This document shows positions 24,943 through 38,626 of a stretch of 64,000 nucleotides of DNA, piece after piece. Both the position numbers and the translations under genes were made by a program. The stretch spans positions 9,925,116 through 9,989,115 of the forward strand of contig NC_135164.1 in NCBI RefSeq assembly GCF_050948215.1, in the 5' to 3' direction. The stretch is from Halictus rubicundus (taxonomy: Eukaryota; Arthropoda; Insecta; Hymenoptera; Halictidae). Numbering within the stretch: position 1 is the first letter of the stretch; the number at the start of each line of letters is the position of its first letter. The notes under the pieces were generated by a model, which was given only the letters and a program-made list of their open reading frames with translations, was not told where the DNA came from and searched no databases.

Positions 24943-26426
24943 TCAACCGACGAGGATAGCGTTGTTATCGAGAAACTCGTATTCCGGTATTTCCATGTTG
25001 GTGGGGGCTGGTCCTTGACGTATGCGACCAGCTCCGTCGAAGTGCGAGCCGTGACACGGACAAAAGAATCCTCCGGGGATATTGCCAGCATTCGGAATCG
25101 GAATGCATCCGAGATGCGTGCAGATTCCAATGACGACCAACCACTCGGGCCTTTTGGCCCTTTCCTCGTCGGACTCCGGATCCCTCAATTGCGAGAGATT
25201 CACCTGTCTCTCTTGGTCTATAATGGATTGTGGGCTGAAACACCGCGTACAGGAAAGTCAAGAGAATCAGGAAAATCAGGAAAACTCTGAGAAAACTCGA
25301 TCGTTTCCTGGAAGGCTTACCGGTGATACACGAATACCGGTTTTCCCCGCCACTTGGTGATCAAGACTTTCCCTACGGTTATATTTTCCAAACTAATTTC
25401 GGCCTGCGCCTCCGCTAGAACGTCCCGCGATGGGGATAAGAACAGAATGTAGTGTAAGATGTGAGACTTCAGCCCGTACATGCCTGCAACGCTAAACACT
25501 GTCAACGAGACAACCGTTACATCATTCTTGCTTTCTCCCTCTGGCGAATACCGCTACTTTCCCTCGTTATCATCGCGCGCCGATGACTCGGCAATAGCCA
25601 CCTGACCAGAGCAAAAATGGATCGCCCTGTACATACATAGATTTAGTATCGAATGCACCATGGGCCATGGGTGCCTGTGCCTGGTATAGCGATGCAACGC
25701 TAACGAGGAAAAACTATCGGGCAAACAAGAATATTCGTGCCGCTTCTAGATTTTGCCGTTATTAAACTGTACGTGCACGCGTTGTATCGATTAAACGCGA
25801 GCTTGTGTACGCTTACGCGAAAGCTTGTTGAACACTTTAGAGTTTACGTAACTATCGTCCGATTTAATTAGACAACCATTTACGATATCGACGATTCTAA
25901 AATCGACCGAATCGATTAAAACGGCACGAATTTTCTCGGTTAACCAATAGGTTACGTTCACGTTTCATTGTTCGATTCGTTTAGAGTTTAGGACAGATCG
26001 TGTTAGAACGTAGACCGTTGTAGAATTTCCAGTGGAACAAATTATTATACTTTCTTTATTTTCAGTTGTTTCAATATCGAAAACCGATACGGATTAGTCA
26101 ACATAAGTAGTTTACCCGAAGGTGACGCCGAACAAAGAGAACATTTGTCAAAAGGGTGCGGTTGCGGTTTGAAAATGAACGGCCGGAAGAAGGATTCACC
26201 CACCAAAAGACGACACGGAGGCTTTGAACCTTCGTTCATCCACGGATTTTGCAGCGGACACGTTGGGATTCTTAAGAGATTTCTTGCGGTAATCTTGGAA
26301 ACTGACTTTCGGTAGATCCGAGTGGGCGTATCGGTTTCGCAGACGAGCGAAACTTGCGTTTAGGCAGCTACCGAGTTTTCGGATCGACGCGGAGAGATCG
26401 GTCGACGGTACCCTGAAGCACGCCAT
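24943..26426 (-). CDS. Divergent Rieske iron-sulfur protein paralogue (cytochrome bc1 subunit 5-like)
   Basis: This belongs to the mitochondrial Rieske family, whose normal member carries the 2Fe-2S cluster that takes electrons from ubiquinol to cytochrome c1. Exons are 26426-26204, 25540-25321 and 25234-24943: 735 nt, 244 residues, phases consistent. A Ser/Arg-rich presequence precedes YAHSDLPKVSFQDYRKKS, the usual mature start. One membrane segment (VTVVSLTVFSVAGMYGLK) leads into the hinge. Both cluster boxes are present: CTHLGC and CPCHGSH. Oddities: the hinge reads LSPSRDVLAEAQA instead of the near-invariant SASADVLA, the membrane anchor is poorly conserved, and the residue after CPCHGSH is Phe where almost all mitochondrial members have Tyr. 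Divergence suggests a second, perhaps tissue-restricted copy rather than the main RFeSP gene. Confidence 0.85.
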
Positions 26427-26579
26427 TTTACACCGTTCTCTGTGATCTGGGATCTGTCATCCGTCAGCTACGATTCGTATCATGGTTTCGGCTGTTTAGA
26501 AAACAGTCGAAAGTCACTGTGAAACGACACAAGACTCGATATTGTCGCAGCAGAATCGATTAAGAACATCTGCGAACAG

Positions 26580-28782
26580 TTAGAGTCGGTTCGCGAGGAA
26601 ATGGAGAGTGGACATCAAGATCGGGAGGATGATCGAAGAAAAAGCAAATAATTCGGCGGCTGCACTGTCCGGCAGTTTGTCGAAGTTTCGCATGTATATG
26701 CCGAAGGTAGATATGTCGCTGGTCGGTTCTTTGAGGTTCATCGTGAATCGGGTTGCGTTTTCAGTAACATTCCATTCCTTAGAGAAGGTCCATCGTTCGA
26801 ACGGAAGCAGCGTGGAATTCAATGCGCTGGGTAATGTCAGCACTCTGGTCAAATTACGGTCGGTCGTGGTTATATCAATATTTTTGAACATCACATTCGA
26901 CGGTTTAACAACGCCGCAGGACGCGACCGATTCGTCGGAGCATTGCGTCACCGCGCAGGCTGCAATACCGGCTTCCGCCGTGGAGCCATAAAAGCGACAT
27001 CCGTTGAAAGCTACGGCCCGATAGAAGCTCGAGGTCTCGTTGCCGTCAGGAACCTTGCTGCCACGAAAATGGCAACACAAGCCCCCATGACAAACAGTTT
27101 CGTCGAACGACGTCTCGGTCAATGGAACGGTGTTGAACTGCTGGATGCTGTCGCGCATAACTTTAACCCCGACAACGACATCCGTCGTGATGTTCAGCCG
27201 GTAGCAACTCTCAGCTTTGTCCTCCGGCGGGTCTCTTTTTGGGAACAACGGTACATCCTGTGATGGCTTTTTCGGCACCCGAGAGACCAGCAGTCGGCTT
27301 CGCGATTTCTCGGTGATGGTCACGTTAGCTATCCCATCGGTGCCTGGAAAATCCCAAAGAGATCATCTTAAATATGCGCAGGAGTCGTCTTGATCCTCTC
27401 GAGAGTCCAAGATCAAGGTAATGCCTACCCAAATAAATGCCGCTTCCGGCGCTTCCGGCTCTTGGATTGTTGTACCCGGCCGCCAGCATATTCACGTCCT
27501 CGTTGTAGGACCATCCGTACTGCGTTTGAACGGCTGAAAGAGAACTCGAGCTCGAATAGTGTATCACGGTTTACGGGGCCGAAGAAGTTACCTGTGAGAA
27601 ACGGTTCCTCGGAGAACCAGGCGGTGGAGTACACGATGTCCCTAACGCCCAGCTGCCTCGTTAGATTCAGCGCCGGAACCGGAAATAGTATGTCGAAGCA
27701 GATGAACGTACCGAACTTGACGCCGAAATCGGTGTCGAAAGTGACGATTTCCGGCGGCTGGACCACCGAGAATTGCCTCTCGCCGTAGAGATTAACCTTG
27801 CGGTACCTGCGCGCAACCGAAACCAATCACGCATTGCTACCCTTTATCCCTATAACCCTTAACCGGGTTCAAACTTCGGATCGGATGCACCTACTTCTGG
27901 TAATACCGACTGTATCGCTTTAATCGATCAAGAAGCCGACCAGCGAGCAGAAACGCTCATACGAGCCGGGAATATGTATTGCCCGAGTTTTACAAGCTAC
28001 AGAAAAAAAGGTTGGGTTTGGATTAGGCCTAGCAGAGAGAAAGAGAGAGTCACCTGGCTATTATTTCCCCTGCTCGGTCGAATGCTACGTTTGTGTTGTG
28101 GTAGACCGTTTCGTTCAGGCCGGATTCCTCGTTGTGATGGCAACATTCTTTCTCAGCAATGTTTGCTACCAGATAGATGCTGTTTGTCCGCGCCGCGCAC
28201 GATAGCTGCTTTAATGTCTGCGCAAACATCGGCGAACTTCTTCAGACCTGTTTCGAGTACACGCTGCTCGGGAAAAGCTTCCCGATAACTGACTTACTGG
28301 GCTGACGTCGCTTCGATCCCCTGTACACGGAATGTACTTATCCTCGGGGGAAGGTATAACTGTCGTCCACGGATCCATCTCAGGTTTCGGGGGTAGATTG
28401 ACGGACGTTAATCCGTCCTCCGGGAACACTATAATGTCGGCGCCCTGAAAAACGCAAACGCACGGCCGAATAGAAAATGCGAAATACGAAATCACCGGGA
28501 GAAGGCTCACCTGTTGTTTCGCCTGCTTCGTGAATTCGGCATAGCTGTTCACGTTCGTCTGCAGAGTCACCTCGCCGTTCTTAGGCTTGATGTACGGGGA
28601 AAATTCCACCACAGCCCCGACATAGTAATCCTTCGGCTCCTGCTCCGTCACCTGCGAGCAAGGGATGCGTGTCGGCTCGACTTTTAATTCCCGGGCAAGT
28701 TACAGCTTGCTTTTACCTGTTGCGAGAACTGCACCAGAGTCAGCAACAGCAACAGTCCCAAAGGACCCACAGCGACGCGCAT
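26580..28782 (-). CDS. Vanin-like pantetheinase/biotinidase-family amidohydrolase
   Basis: This is an extracellular carbon-nitrogen hydrolase of the vanin/biotinidase branch, which cleaves pantetheine to pantothenate and cysteamine in characterised members. Exons are 28782-28717, 28651-28511, 28444-28298, 28217-28054, 27806-27592, 27533-27429 and 27343-26580: 1602 nt, 533 residues, all phases consistent. A signal peptide (MRVAVGPLGLLLLLTLV) is encoded by exon 1. The catalytic Glu-Lys-Cys triad is visible in IVFPEDGL, YRKVNLYGE and FGTFICFDILF. The C-terminal half is Cys-rich, as in vanins, and ends in a hydrophobic tail (FAFSSIILPILMSTLHFLA) that suits a GPI anchor. The substrate is inferred from family only. 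The stop lies 153 bases before the Rieske-like start on the same strand. Confidence 0.88.
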
Positions 28783-31397
28783 GGTTGCTCGATGCTCGCG
28801 TTCTACCCTACTCGTTACCGAATCCCTGGATGCTCGTTCTCCTCGGTCGCTCTGGAACAATACGTCGATCTAAACTGGCCGAACGCGTCGCAGCTTCTGG
28901 AGTGATTCAACGGAGGACAGAGGACGGAGAGTGGAAAGAGTCCCCGATAAGGAGGAAGTTGACGCGGTTCTAAATGAAGATCTCAGGTGAATGGATATCT
29001 CGGAAGACGAGGCCGGCGAGACAAAGGCAACGCTCGCTCGCTCGCTCGCGACGGGACTTCCCGGAAAACTCCGTTCCAAAGTTCCCCGAGAGCGGCCGAA
29101 TCTTTTCGTCGCGCGTCGGAGAAGTTCGGACAACGTTGTTCGGTACTGTGCAAGCCCCACATTCCGCAGATATCTCCCATGTATAATGTATGGACCTTGT
29201 CAGTGCCATCTGACTTATGTCCCTCAACTAAAACAGCTGTACGATTCTACCCTTGTACACATACACACATACCTACTTTACGGTTACTTCAAACTTAGAA
29301 GTCATCGATTGTTATCGCTTGTTATTGTCGCTATCGGATGTCGTTGTCTGATCGCGCTGCGTAATTTAATTGGTTTTTCCGAACAACACGGTCGGGCGAG
29401 ACTTCGGAATCGAGTCGAGAGTTTCGGGTGCGTTCGAGGTTCTTCCTCGTAGATAGAGTCATCCCTGTGCTCGAAGGACGCTCATAGGTCGAAATTAACG
29501 ACACGTGGATCTCTTAAGTGCATCTGCGCGTGCAAATGATTTCGTACCGTGGAAAGTTTAGCCAGAGAGGAAATGAGAGAGTGCTCGCGTCTGCGTCCGC
29601 AGCAGTTGTGACAAATTCCTTTCGGTTCTTCCCTGGCCTGCAAGGTCTCCCGATTTAAAATCGTTTGTTTCCGCGCTGGTTCAGCGATCGACGCTTCGAC
29701 ACACATTCGCGTGGCGTGTTCTATCGTAATTTCGATTTTCGGTGAAATTACAGCGGCACGAAATCAACGTGTATTTGGGTCAACCGAGCAGAACGGCGAA
29801 ACATTGTCTTCGCGGTGGCTATTCTTGTACAATAAAATAACTACGTGTTTCGCGGACATTTTTTTCGGAAATTTCGTGCTCCGAAGAGCCGGTTTTCGGT
29901 TGTGTATTTCACGGTCCGCGTTTAGGGCTTTGAATACAAGAAAAAGAGAAAAAGTAAATGACACGTGGCATGCTGGAAATTGAAAGAGGCTCGTCGACGA
30001 TGAATAAAACTGGAGCAGCATTTTTCTGCATCCCGATTCGCAGCATCCCCCGCGCCGATAGACCCTCCCCAACTCGACCACACGGAACACCGATGATTCT
30101 CCCGTTACTCGGCGAACGACAGCGGATCTCTTCGATGATCGATAACTGTTGTTTCACCGCCGCCGGTTATCGCGTTATCGCGTTATCGCGTTATCGAGTC
30201 CGTCCACGTGCTATCAAAAGGTTGCCCGTGCCAACAAATTTCCGAATCGGAAACGGATGCTAACTGCTAATACTCGGACCGCTGATGTACTGTACATGGT
30301 ACAGAATACAGACTACGGAGTACATACAGAGTACAGAGGCCGCACCGTATACATATACTCGTACATTTTACAAGACCCTTCTGCCCGTTAAAATTTCAAA
30401 GGAACGCTCCCGACTTGGAACGAGTGTTCCGGTCGATTAAACGGTTCGAGCTCTCACAGGGGATGAAGTCTCTGCCGAGGGAAAAATTATTTTTGCTAAA
30501 GATCGTTAATTGGGGCTAAGAAAGATTGACCACGTTCACGACGCTGGCTTTGCAGCAGCGCGATATCGTCGAATCGGGTTGTATCAACGTGATTCTCTTA
30601 ATACGAGCATTTAACGCTGGAACACGAAGATAACGAGATCACGTTTATTCGGATATCACGCAATCTTTATTACCCTGTATGCAATGCCCGACTTAAGCGG
30701 GATAACTTTAGGTATGTCGTTCCTGTTTAGCGAAATTATTGTACCGCAGAAACCACGGAAAAGTACCGAAATTTCAAGAGCATCTTCTACGCAATCGATA
30801 AGAGTGGTCTACGATCGATCGAGTTCGAGAGCTCTACAACGACGAGTGATCTAGGTACATCGAACAACTATGTTCGGCTTGAAAAATGATGACAAAGCAA
30901 CGCGCGACTCGTCGTCTCGTGATCATCGACGGGCGAACGTATATTTATCATCGAATGATAAGCGTTTTCTCGGTCGACGGAATTTCCGAAATTCTTGGAG
31001 TCGCGTGAAAAAAGGGGGATGAAATTGGTCGGTGCCGAGGAATGGGGTGGGGAAAGAAACTCGCACGTCCGCGATTTGGGGAAGGATTCGCAAGGTGTGC
31101 CATAGTCGGCAAGGTGGGGATCGGTGGCGAAGGAGCGAGAGAACGAGAGAACGAGAGAGGGAGAAAGAGAGAAAGAGAGCCGGCACACGGGTGGAAAGCT
31201 ACCGGGGTTGCGACGGTGGGGGTTCACGGCGTCGAAGCAGCAGTGCGTCGCGACGCTGTCTGTCACACGGTTGCCGTTCCTCTCTTATCTCAATCCTTTC
31301 TTCATTTTCAGACTATTTTTCACGACTACGCGTTTGCATCGCTGTCGCTGGAACGCTGTCGTATGGTCGACACCTATCTCGTCTATTCCTGCGCGCG

Positions 31398-31445
<48 letters not shown>

Positions 31446-34400
31446 CACTCTCCTCTTATCTATCTAACCGTCTATTTCCAGTTTTCCTCTCTGTTTTTTT
31501 TTTCTAACAGGACTCGCAAAAATCAAGCAACCGTCCCATTCTCTGTCCCTTTCCTCCAGCTGGCCTCTCGCAAGTTGCAGCACTCGTTCTCTCGGCACGC
31601 TTTCTCTCGTTCTCTCGCACGCTCGCTCTATCTCTCTCTCACTCTCTCGTTCAGCAAAACTCTATCCACGGCGACTGTTTCGTTTCTCATTCGTTATTCT
31701 TCCCCGACTTCCCTCGATACCGCTCGGTGAAGTTCTCTAGAATCGTCTTTTTTTTCGGTGATTTACCGGCTCCTCGCGTACCCGCTCGACACGGCGGCGG
31801 GGAGGGAGGAGAGCTGAGAGATTTCGGGAACTCGGTGAAATCACGGTTGTGAACGCGGTTTTGCACAGGGGCACACCGTGTCGCGTAAATGTCGCTTGCC
31901 GCGGTAATCGTTCTTTGAATTCGGCACGAGTCACAGAGGATTCTTCCTCTGCTCCGTGGTGAGTACGACCCAGCAAGATTCGATTGCTATCGCTGCCGTT
32001 CCTCTCGTTTCTCTCTCTCTTTCTCCCGTCTCGAAGATTTCCTAGCTTGGGGACACGTTTTGCGGTTTTCGGGTTAGAGCACCGATTACGCCAGCCTAGC
32101 CGCAGCATCCACGCTAGTCACCGGAAAAGGAACTCGGGGCGATCTCCCGTTTCCCGTTTCCCGTTTCCGATTGGTCCGTGTGAACGGGACGATCAACGTC
32201 AACGTCAACACCAACACCAACACCAACACCTTCAGCCATAGCAAGAATACTCTTACGACGCATCTCGTCCCTGGCTCGCGTCTTATCGAATGTAAACGTT
32301 GCATCGGATCTCGAGAGAAGCGAGAACGGATAAGCCGTGAAGAAGTAGCAGCATCGATCGACGGCGTGCTGCGACTTGGGTTAAGCTTGGAACCGAGCTA
32401 TATCTGATGCCGATGACGCGTCGCGTCAGATGCTTTTAGATTGCCGAACGAGCCAACGTTCGATTCCCATCGAATCCTCGAGACATCTCGTCCAATTAAC
32501 CTTGCAAACGACGAATGTCCTGCCGCAGACTCTATAGCGGTTCCATGGCCAGTAATCGTGACCAGAGTACCTAATCTCGCGTCCTCGAAAACGATTGCGT
32601 ACGCCTAGGCACCTGTCTTTTCAACCTAACGTTACGTTCGCGCGAGCAATCCCTGTTTCGACAAGTTTGTACAATCGGCGGCGCTGTCCAAGTTCGAAGG
32701 AAACCCTATTGTTTAACCCTAGCTCGAACGGGTTGTCCCAAGGTGTACGCAACCTCTGGACCGTATCAATTTTCAAGGTTCAACGATCCGCAAAGTCGGC
32801 AAAAGACAAGTTCGAGAAATGTTTTATCGATCGCGACCAGTCCGAGTCTCGAAATGCCGAAGCGGTTCTCGTCGAGTCATGGTCAAGGCCATCGGTAACG
32901 AAATTATCGGCCCTCGGTAATGCGGTTCGTGCGTGTACTTACAAAGGACATTAAAAGTCCCTCTCCTCGAGAACTTACCCCCTCCCCCCGGCGATCGCTA
33001 CATTACTGTGCACTGCTCGGAAAATTCGCAAGATTCGGCATTCCGTCTGAACGGTCGACAGACACCTAATCGCTTCGCGGCCTCTTCTTTCGGAAAACAG
33101 CTATTTATGCCTAAATGTAATGCGAAGAACTTGTTTCTTGTAGTCTACACGACAGGTGTTTCATGTGCTTCATTAGGAGTGTGAAATGTCAGGACGATCC
33201 TTTCTCGGTTTCGAATGGGGGTCGCCGAGCATGCGAGGTGTGCGAGCACCTTTACCGTGAACCGTGACTGATGTAGGCGGGTCGGATAGGTCCTTGAGGA
33301 ACGACACGCACTTGAAAAAAAAAACACTCGGAATAATCGCGTATTGGCGTAGAGCGTAGAGCGTAGAGCGTAGAGGATACGCGTCCTCTTATCGATAACG
33401 TTGTCGACCTAACCCAGACTCGAGGTGACCCGACACAACCCGAAGCGGCCCGACGCGATACGAAACGAAGCGGCCCGACCTGACCCGACACGTTCCGAGT
33501 ACGCAGCAGATGGGAACGGTAACCAAGTTACGAAAACTATATCATGCTACCCGCTGACAATGATTCGAAGCCGTCGATCACCATTGTTTCCGACAATGGC
33601 TCCTTTGATGAATAGGAATCAAATGGAGGATATTGGAAGGTCGGTCTCGCTAATTGATCCGACCGCGGCCCACGGAAGGGTTATTCTTCTTTTCTGTAGA
33701 ACGTTAACCCTTCGAAAGCTGTGCCCGGGTCTGCTCCGACCCAGCTGCTTCGCTTTCTCGATTCTCGGTACATGTTTGATCATCGAGGACGCGTCCTCGA
33801 GAAGTATGTTGTAAATAGGTCTAAACAGAAGGACTGTCAACATCGACCTCGAGATGTACGTTTGGAATATAAGATTCGAAATGAATGATTAAAACTCAGA
33901 TTCACAGTGTTTCGCGCAGACCGTAAAACTGGGTTGAAACTAAGCGTCGAGTATAAACGGTTTAACATTGAAACGTTCAATCTTTATGTCAGCGACCGGG
34001 TTTCTGGGTACTTGATTTCAACCTGTGCTGCATTCGAGACTCTTTCCATGTCCCCGTTGAGAAATCGCCGAGTCAATTCCACTTCTCGTTCTTTCGATAA
34101 TTCGATATTGATTTCCACGCGCACGTTTTGCGTAAAAATAAACGGCCAAGCTTTCGTTACGGATACTTTTCAAGCTCGTTGGTTGTCCCGAAGAATTTTC
34201 GGTACGGACTGAAGGGTTGATCCGCTCGGCCGGTCATCGGGTTCAAGAAATTACATAAGCTTTCAAGAATACTTGCCCTTGCGTTGGTCAAACATTTTCT
34301 ATAGCATCGTCGCTTGTCTTGCCGTTTACAGGTATTTCCCTTGCTTCGAACAATGCAAAATCGTGTCGAAGTTTTCCAAAGTTGGACGAGAAAAGAGAGA

Positions 34401-36040
34401 GGAAGAGACAAAGAGGGCCTGTCGCGTCACCTGAGCGGGTTATTGTTATTAATATAATGGTCGATTATTAGTCGGATCATCGGGTTTGCGCGCGCGCTTC
34501 GTAACTCGAAGGAAAGGGTGAACGATGAACGGTGAACGAGATCCATAAGAGACGTGTCTTTAATTAGATGAAAGTAACGTAGCTGAAACAATTCCGGGGA
34601 AGGAAGTGCGAGAAAAAATCGACAGGATGAGGAGGAAGAGGAGGAGTTACCGTCGACGATGCTTCGCTTTAACTATGCTTTGCGTTCCTCCTCGTTCGAG
34701 ATAAGTTTAAAGGCCGTCGTCGCCCACTTGACGCGGCTGCATATAACCAAAGGAGCACAAAATTTAATCGCCTACTTTGTATACCTACATACACAATCGA
34801 ATGCGAAAAAGATCAACCAGGCAACTCGCTTAAAGATGTCCGCCTGCCCGTGACGGGTTGGTTAATGCTTTCGCAAACAACGCGTTAATTGCTAAACGAT
34901 CGATCACGAAAATGTCATCGCGTCACCGTATTTTGCTAAAGAAAAACTAAAAGGTCCAGACTTTTTACGGTGGCTCGAATCTTTTCTCAAGCTTCTTAAA
35001 ACCAAGACTTTAGGAAAATTTAATCAACGCTTAACCGGACCCTTGGAAGCGAGCGAAGAGAGAAAATCGCTTAGCTGAAAAGCGTTCGATCGAAGGTTAA
35101 CGAAACGAACGAACGAGCCCTGTTCGGCGATAAAAATAATCCGCGAGAGGGGTCAAATTTGTTTGGCGCCGCGGATGATTGATTCGAGCAATTCAGTTCT
35201 AGAATCGCGACGGAATGGTGCGCGTCTTATTGCGAATAGCTTTAAGGGCGCAGAGGTCACGCGGAGGCCCGGAGCCGGCCGCGAACCCTTCAATTCTATA
35301 TTTCCGATCGTGAAAGTGGCACTCGCGTACTCTACCGGGACCCAAAGACAAAAGAAAAACAAGAAGGAACAGAGAGTGGGGCGGAATAAAAGAAATTGGC
35401 TTACGAAAATGGCTTATTTGTTGTCCCTCCCCTTTGTTGCTCGAATCGGCACGGCGCGACACGGTGGCAGGGGCTTTTTATGAAATTCGACGCTCCATCG
35501 CGAAAGAAATCGATAGTCGCCTTTTCCCTTTATTTTCGCTCGTCCTCGACGAACCGAATCCTTTCTCCTTAAACAAGCGAGAAACACGAGAGACGAGAAA
35601 TCGGGATAATGGCGCGTTGATCGACAGGGGATTATTTTTAACGTTGTCCGGCGAGGCTCCTCTCGATTAGGTTCGAACCTGGGAACGCGGGGACTCGCCT
35701 CGATGCCGTTAAGCTCGTTTGCAAATAGAGGCAGCAATTGTTTTCTCACCCAAGGCTTTTTTTACCACATAGGTTACAGGTATAGATCGTTGCCGAGGAG
35801 TTGTGAAAACAAGTGGCGGATTCGCTCGTTAAATAAAACAGCGTTCGTGACAAGTTCGGTTAAACTTTCCCCGCTGGCTAACGTTTTGCAACGTTCCCGA
35901 TAAAAATGTTTTGGTCGGGGGTCGCGGATCGGGGATCGCGGCAAGGCTACGGTTGTTGGTCGGAGGAACGGAAGCGATCGATAGCAGCCGAATTAATTGG
36001 CGTGTTTACTCGACGGTGCGTTTTTCTGTTGAAGGTTCGC
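28783..36040. other. Gene-poor region between pantetheinase and Syt7
   Basis: No gene was recognised on either strand. Open frames here are short, lack family features and mostly overlap simple repeats. The 5' end presumably holds the pantetheinase promoter, and the right end the Syt7 promoter and any 5' non-coding exons. Tandem CGCGTTATCG copies occur near 30166-30197, a GA-rich stretch near 31130-31175, a CT run at 31404-31441 and GCGTAGA copies near 33350-33376. Confidence 0.5.
31404..31441. repeat. (CT)n microsatellite
   Basis: CT dinucleotides immediately after a short GC alternation. Confidence 0.95.
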
Positions 36041-38563
36041 ATGGCGGAGTCGGGGGTGATGTTGACGGCGATTTTCGGGACGTTCGGTGGCCTGGCGTTG
36101 CTGGTGTTCCTCGGTTTGGTTGCCTGGCTCTACGTCCGAACGAGGAAGCTGAAACAGCGGAACGAGGACTTCGTGGCCGTGAACGGGGAGGATTTTTTGG
36201 AGGACCGGCACGTCGGCCTGGCGGACCGTAAACACGGTTTCTTGACTCTGACGACCCCGCTGATTAGCACGAAGGTATTCGGGTAAGCAAAAAACGCCTA
36301 ACAACAGACTCGTCGTCGAGTTTCTCGCTCGCTTCGTCAGTCCACGTGTCTTTCGCACTCTCCGCTACCCTCTCGAACCGTGACCAACGGGCAAGGGATA
36401 AGGGGGGTGCGAGTGGAAGAGAGCCTGGCCGTTGCGTCGCGTCGCGTCGCGTCGCTTAACGTCGAGTTGGTAAATTTCTCCATAAACTCGCCGCCCGTTC
36501 GTCGCGAGCTACGAGTATTATCGACCGAAGCGGCAACGAGGTCGAGGAAATTTCGCGCAAAAATAATAAGCGCAATTACGTAAGCGGTCACGGCGCGCCG
36601 CGGCGTTTCCACTTGGAAAATTGGTCGTCCACGTTCTCGATTCCTTTCCATAGACGCGACGCGACGTAACGGAGGGTTGGGTCGCGAAACGCGGTCGCGC
36701 GTCGCCGAGAGGCACAATGGACGGCTGTCTCGTAATTGCCGGTAATTACTTCCCCGTTATCGTTTATCGACTCCGCGGCGCTTCGAAGCGTTCGAGGGGA
36801 GGAGGAGGATCGAATCTTTCTCCGCGAGAGACGTTCTTGTTTTCGAGGAGCGCGTTCGCGGAAAAATAGCCGGCCGCACCGGGATCAAACGGAGATAAAC
36901 GATCTCGAACGACTCGTCGAGGGTCGTCCGTCCTCTCGAGAAACGGAAAACGTCGTTTGACTCCGCTCCGGATCGATACGCGTGTATTCCGAAGCGAAGA
37001 ACCGCGCGATATCGGACCAAACATTGGTCACGTCCGACCGTTTCTCAGAGATGGACGCGGACGTTGCGCTTTCCCGTCGCGTCAGCGTGCCACGCTTTCT
37101 CCGTTTAGGGGAGCGAACGCCTAGGCGCTTCGGACACGCAATTCGCGAGGCCCTGGCGCCGACAAAAATTGCGTGTCCCGAAAAACTGCGAACCCGCCGC
37201 GCTCCGTAACTTCCGTTGTTCCCGACAAGGTGCCAATTGGAAGAGTGCCAAGTAGTCGAGTGTTTCGTAGCACTTAAATCGACGACACGCAACAGATGCC
37301 ACTTGTTACGTTGTATACTATACCTGGCTGATGTTACGGTATTCGCTTCGATCGCTTGTTTCGTTGTTCGTAACGATTCGCGTATACCTGCATCGGAAGA
37401 CACGGCTCAAGCGGGGCTACAAGGGCTGGATCGAAGGGATTTCAATTTCGACTCGGTTGGCGCCAGCTGCGCGCCGCGCCGCTGTCGTCAAAATATGTCG
37501 CTTTCAGCTTTTTACGATTTATCCGAAGAAAATAAACTATCCGAGGAATATACAAACGAGGTATCGTCAGGATTAGTCTCCCGCAGGATTTGAAAATTTA
37601 TGGAATTTCCATTAAAAGCGTCTTTCCGTCGTTCGAGTAACGGCGAAGTTGAGTCGATCAAACCGATCCGTTTGTTTCAGCGTATTAAATGAACGCCGTT
37701 TTGACGGACGGTTCTCTGCCATTGTTCCCTGGACGTGCAACGTTTGCAGCTTCCGGTCAAAGAGCTCGAAAAGGTTGAAATTTTCCCGAGAGCGTTCCAC
37801 GCGTCGGGAAATCGATATTGTTGCGCCTCGAGAGTCCAGTGGTCGCGGCGTAGAGCGTAGACCATTAGGATTCCGGTGCCAGCGGCCATTACGTTTGGGA
37901 AACTAACGACAACCGGAAACGCGTATCGTAGCGATCGAGGACGGAGGGAAAAAGGCCGTTTCAAGGACTCCGCCGCTCGGAATTGATAGACCGTTTGACG
38001 GATGACCCGCTGATAACCGATAATCGGTAGAGAACGTCGGGCAAGAGCCGATTATAATCCGTCGCGCGGAAAAACGAAAAGCTATTACCGCGAGGAGGGA
38101 TCCTCGCGGTATACGGTACAATGCGAAAGTTTCCGAGCAGATTTTTCCGAGAAGCGACGGCGTTCAAAAGAGTTTCACTCAACGTCGAACCCAAGGATAC
38201 GCCGAGTAGAACAATGCAGGACAAACAAGTTGTTTACCATTTATCTCGGTTGAAAATGTTTTGCCTCCACGGCACAGAATAAAAAGTCCATTCGTCCGGA
38301 GACTTTTGCGCGCCACTGTGTATATCGTTAGTTGGAATAATTCGGAGGCGGGGGGAGAGACGTAAGGTGAAAAGCGAACGGGGGGTGGACAGAGCGAGGC
38401 GAGGGGACACCGGGCTCGAATAAAAGAGCCTGGGGTAAAGAAAGAAAGCGAAGGATACAGGATGTGGACTATTGAAGATACCGAGAACAAGGCGACGGGC
38501 AGGAATAGAGGGTTAAAACGAGGCGACGACAGAGACGGATGCAGAGAGGGAGAAAGAGGGTCG

Positions 38564-38626
<63 letters not shown>

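Noticed and set aside
28054..28260. Apparent frameshift in the pantetheinase between GDRSDVSP and SIYLVANIAE
   Set aside because: Moving the acceptor to 28218 (after TTTGCGCAG) restores the frame and gives a good family match, TLKQLSCAARTNSIYL.
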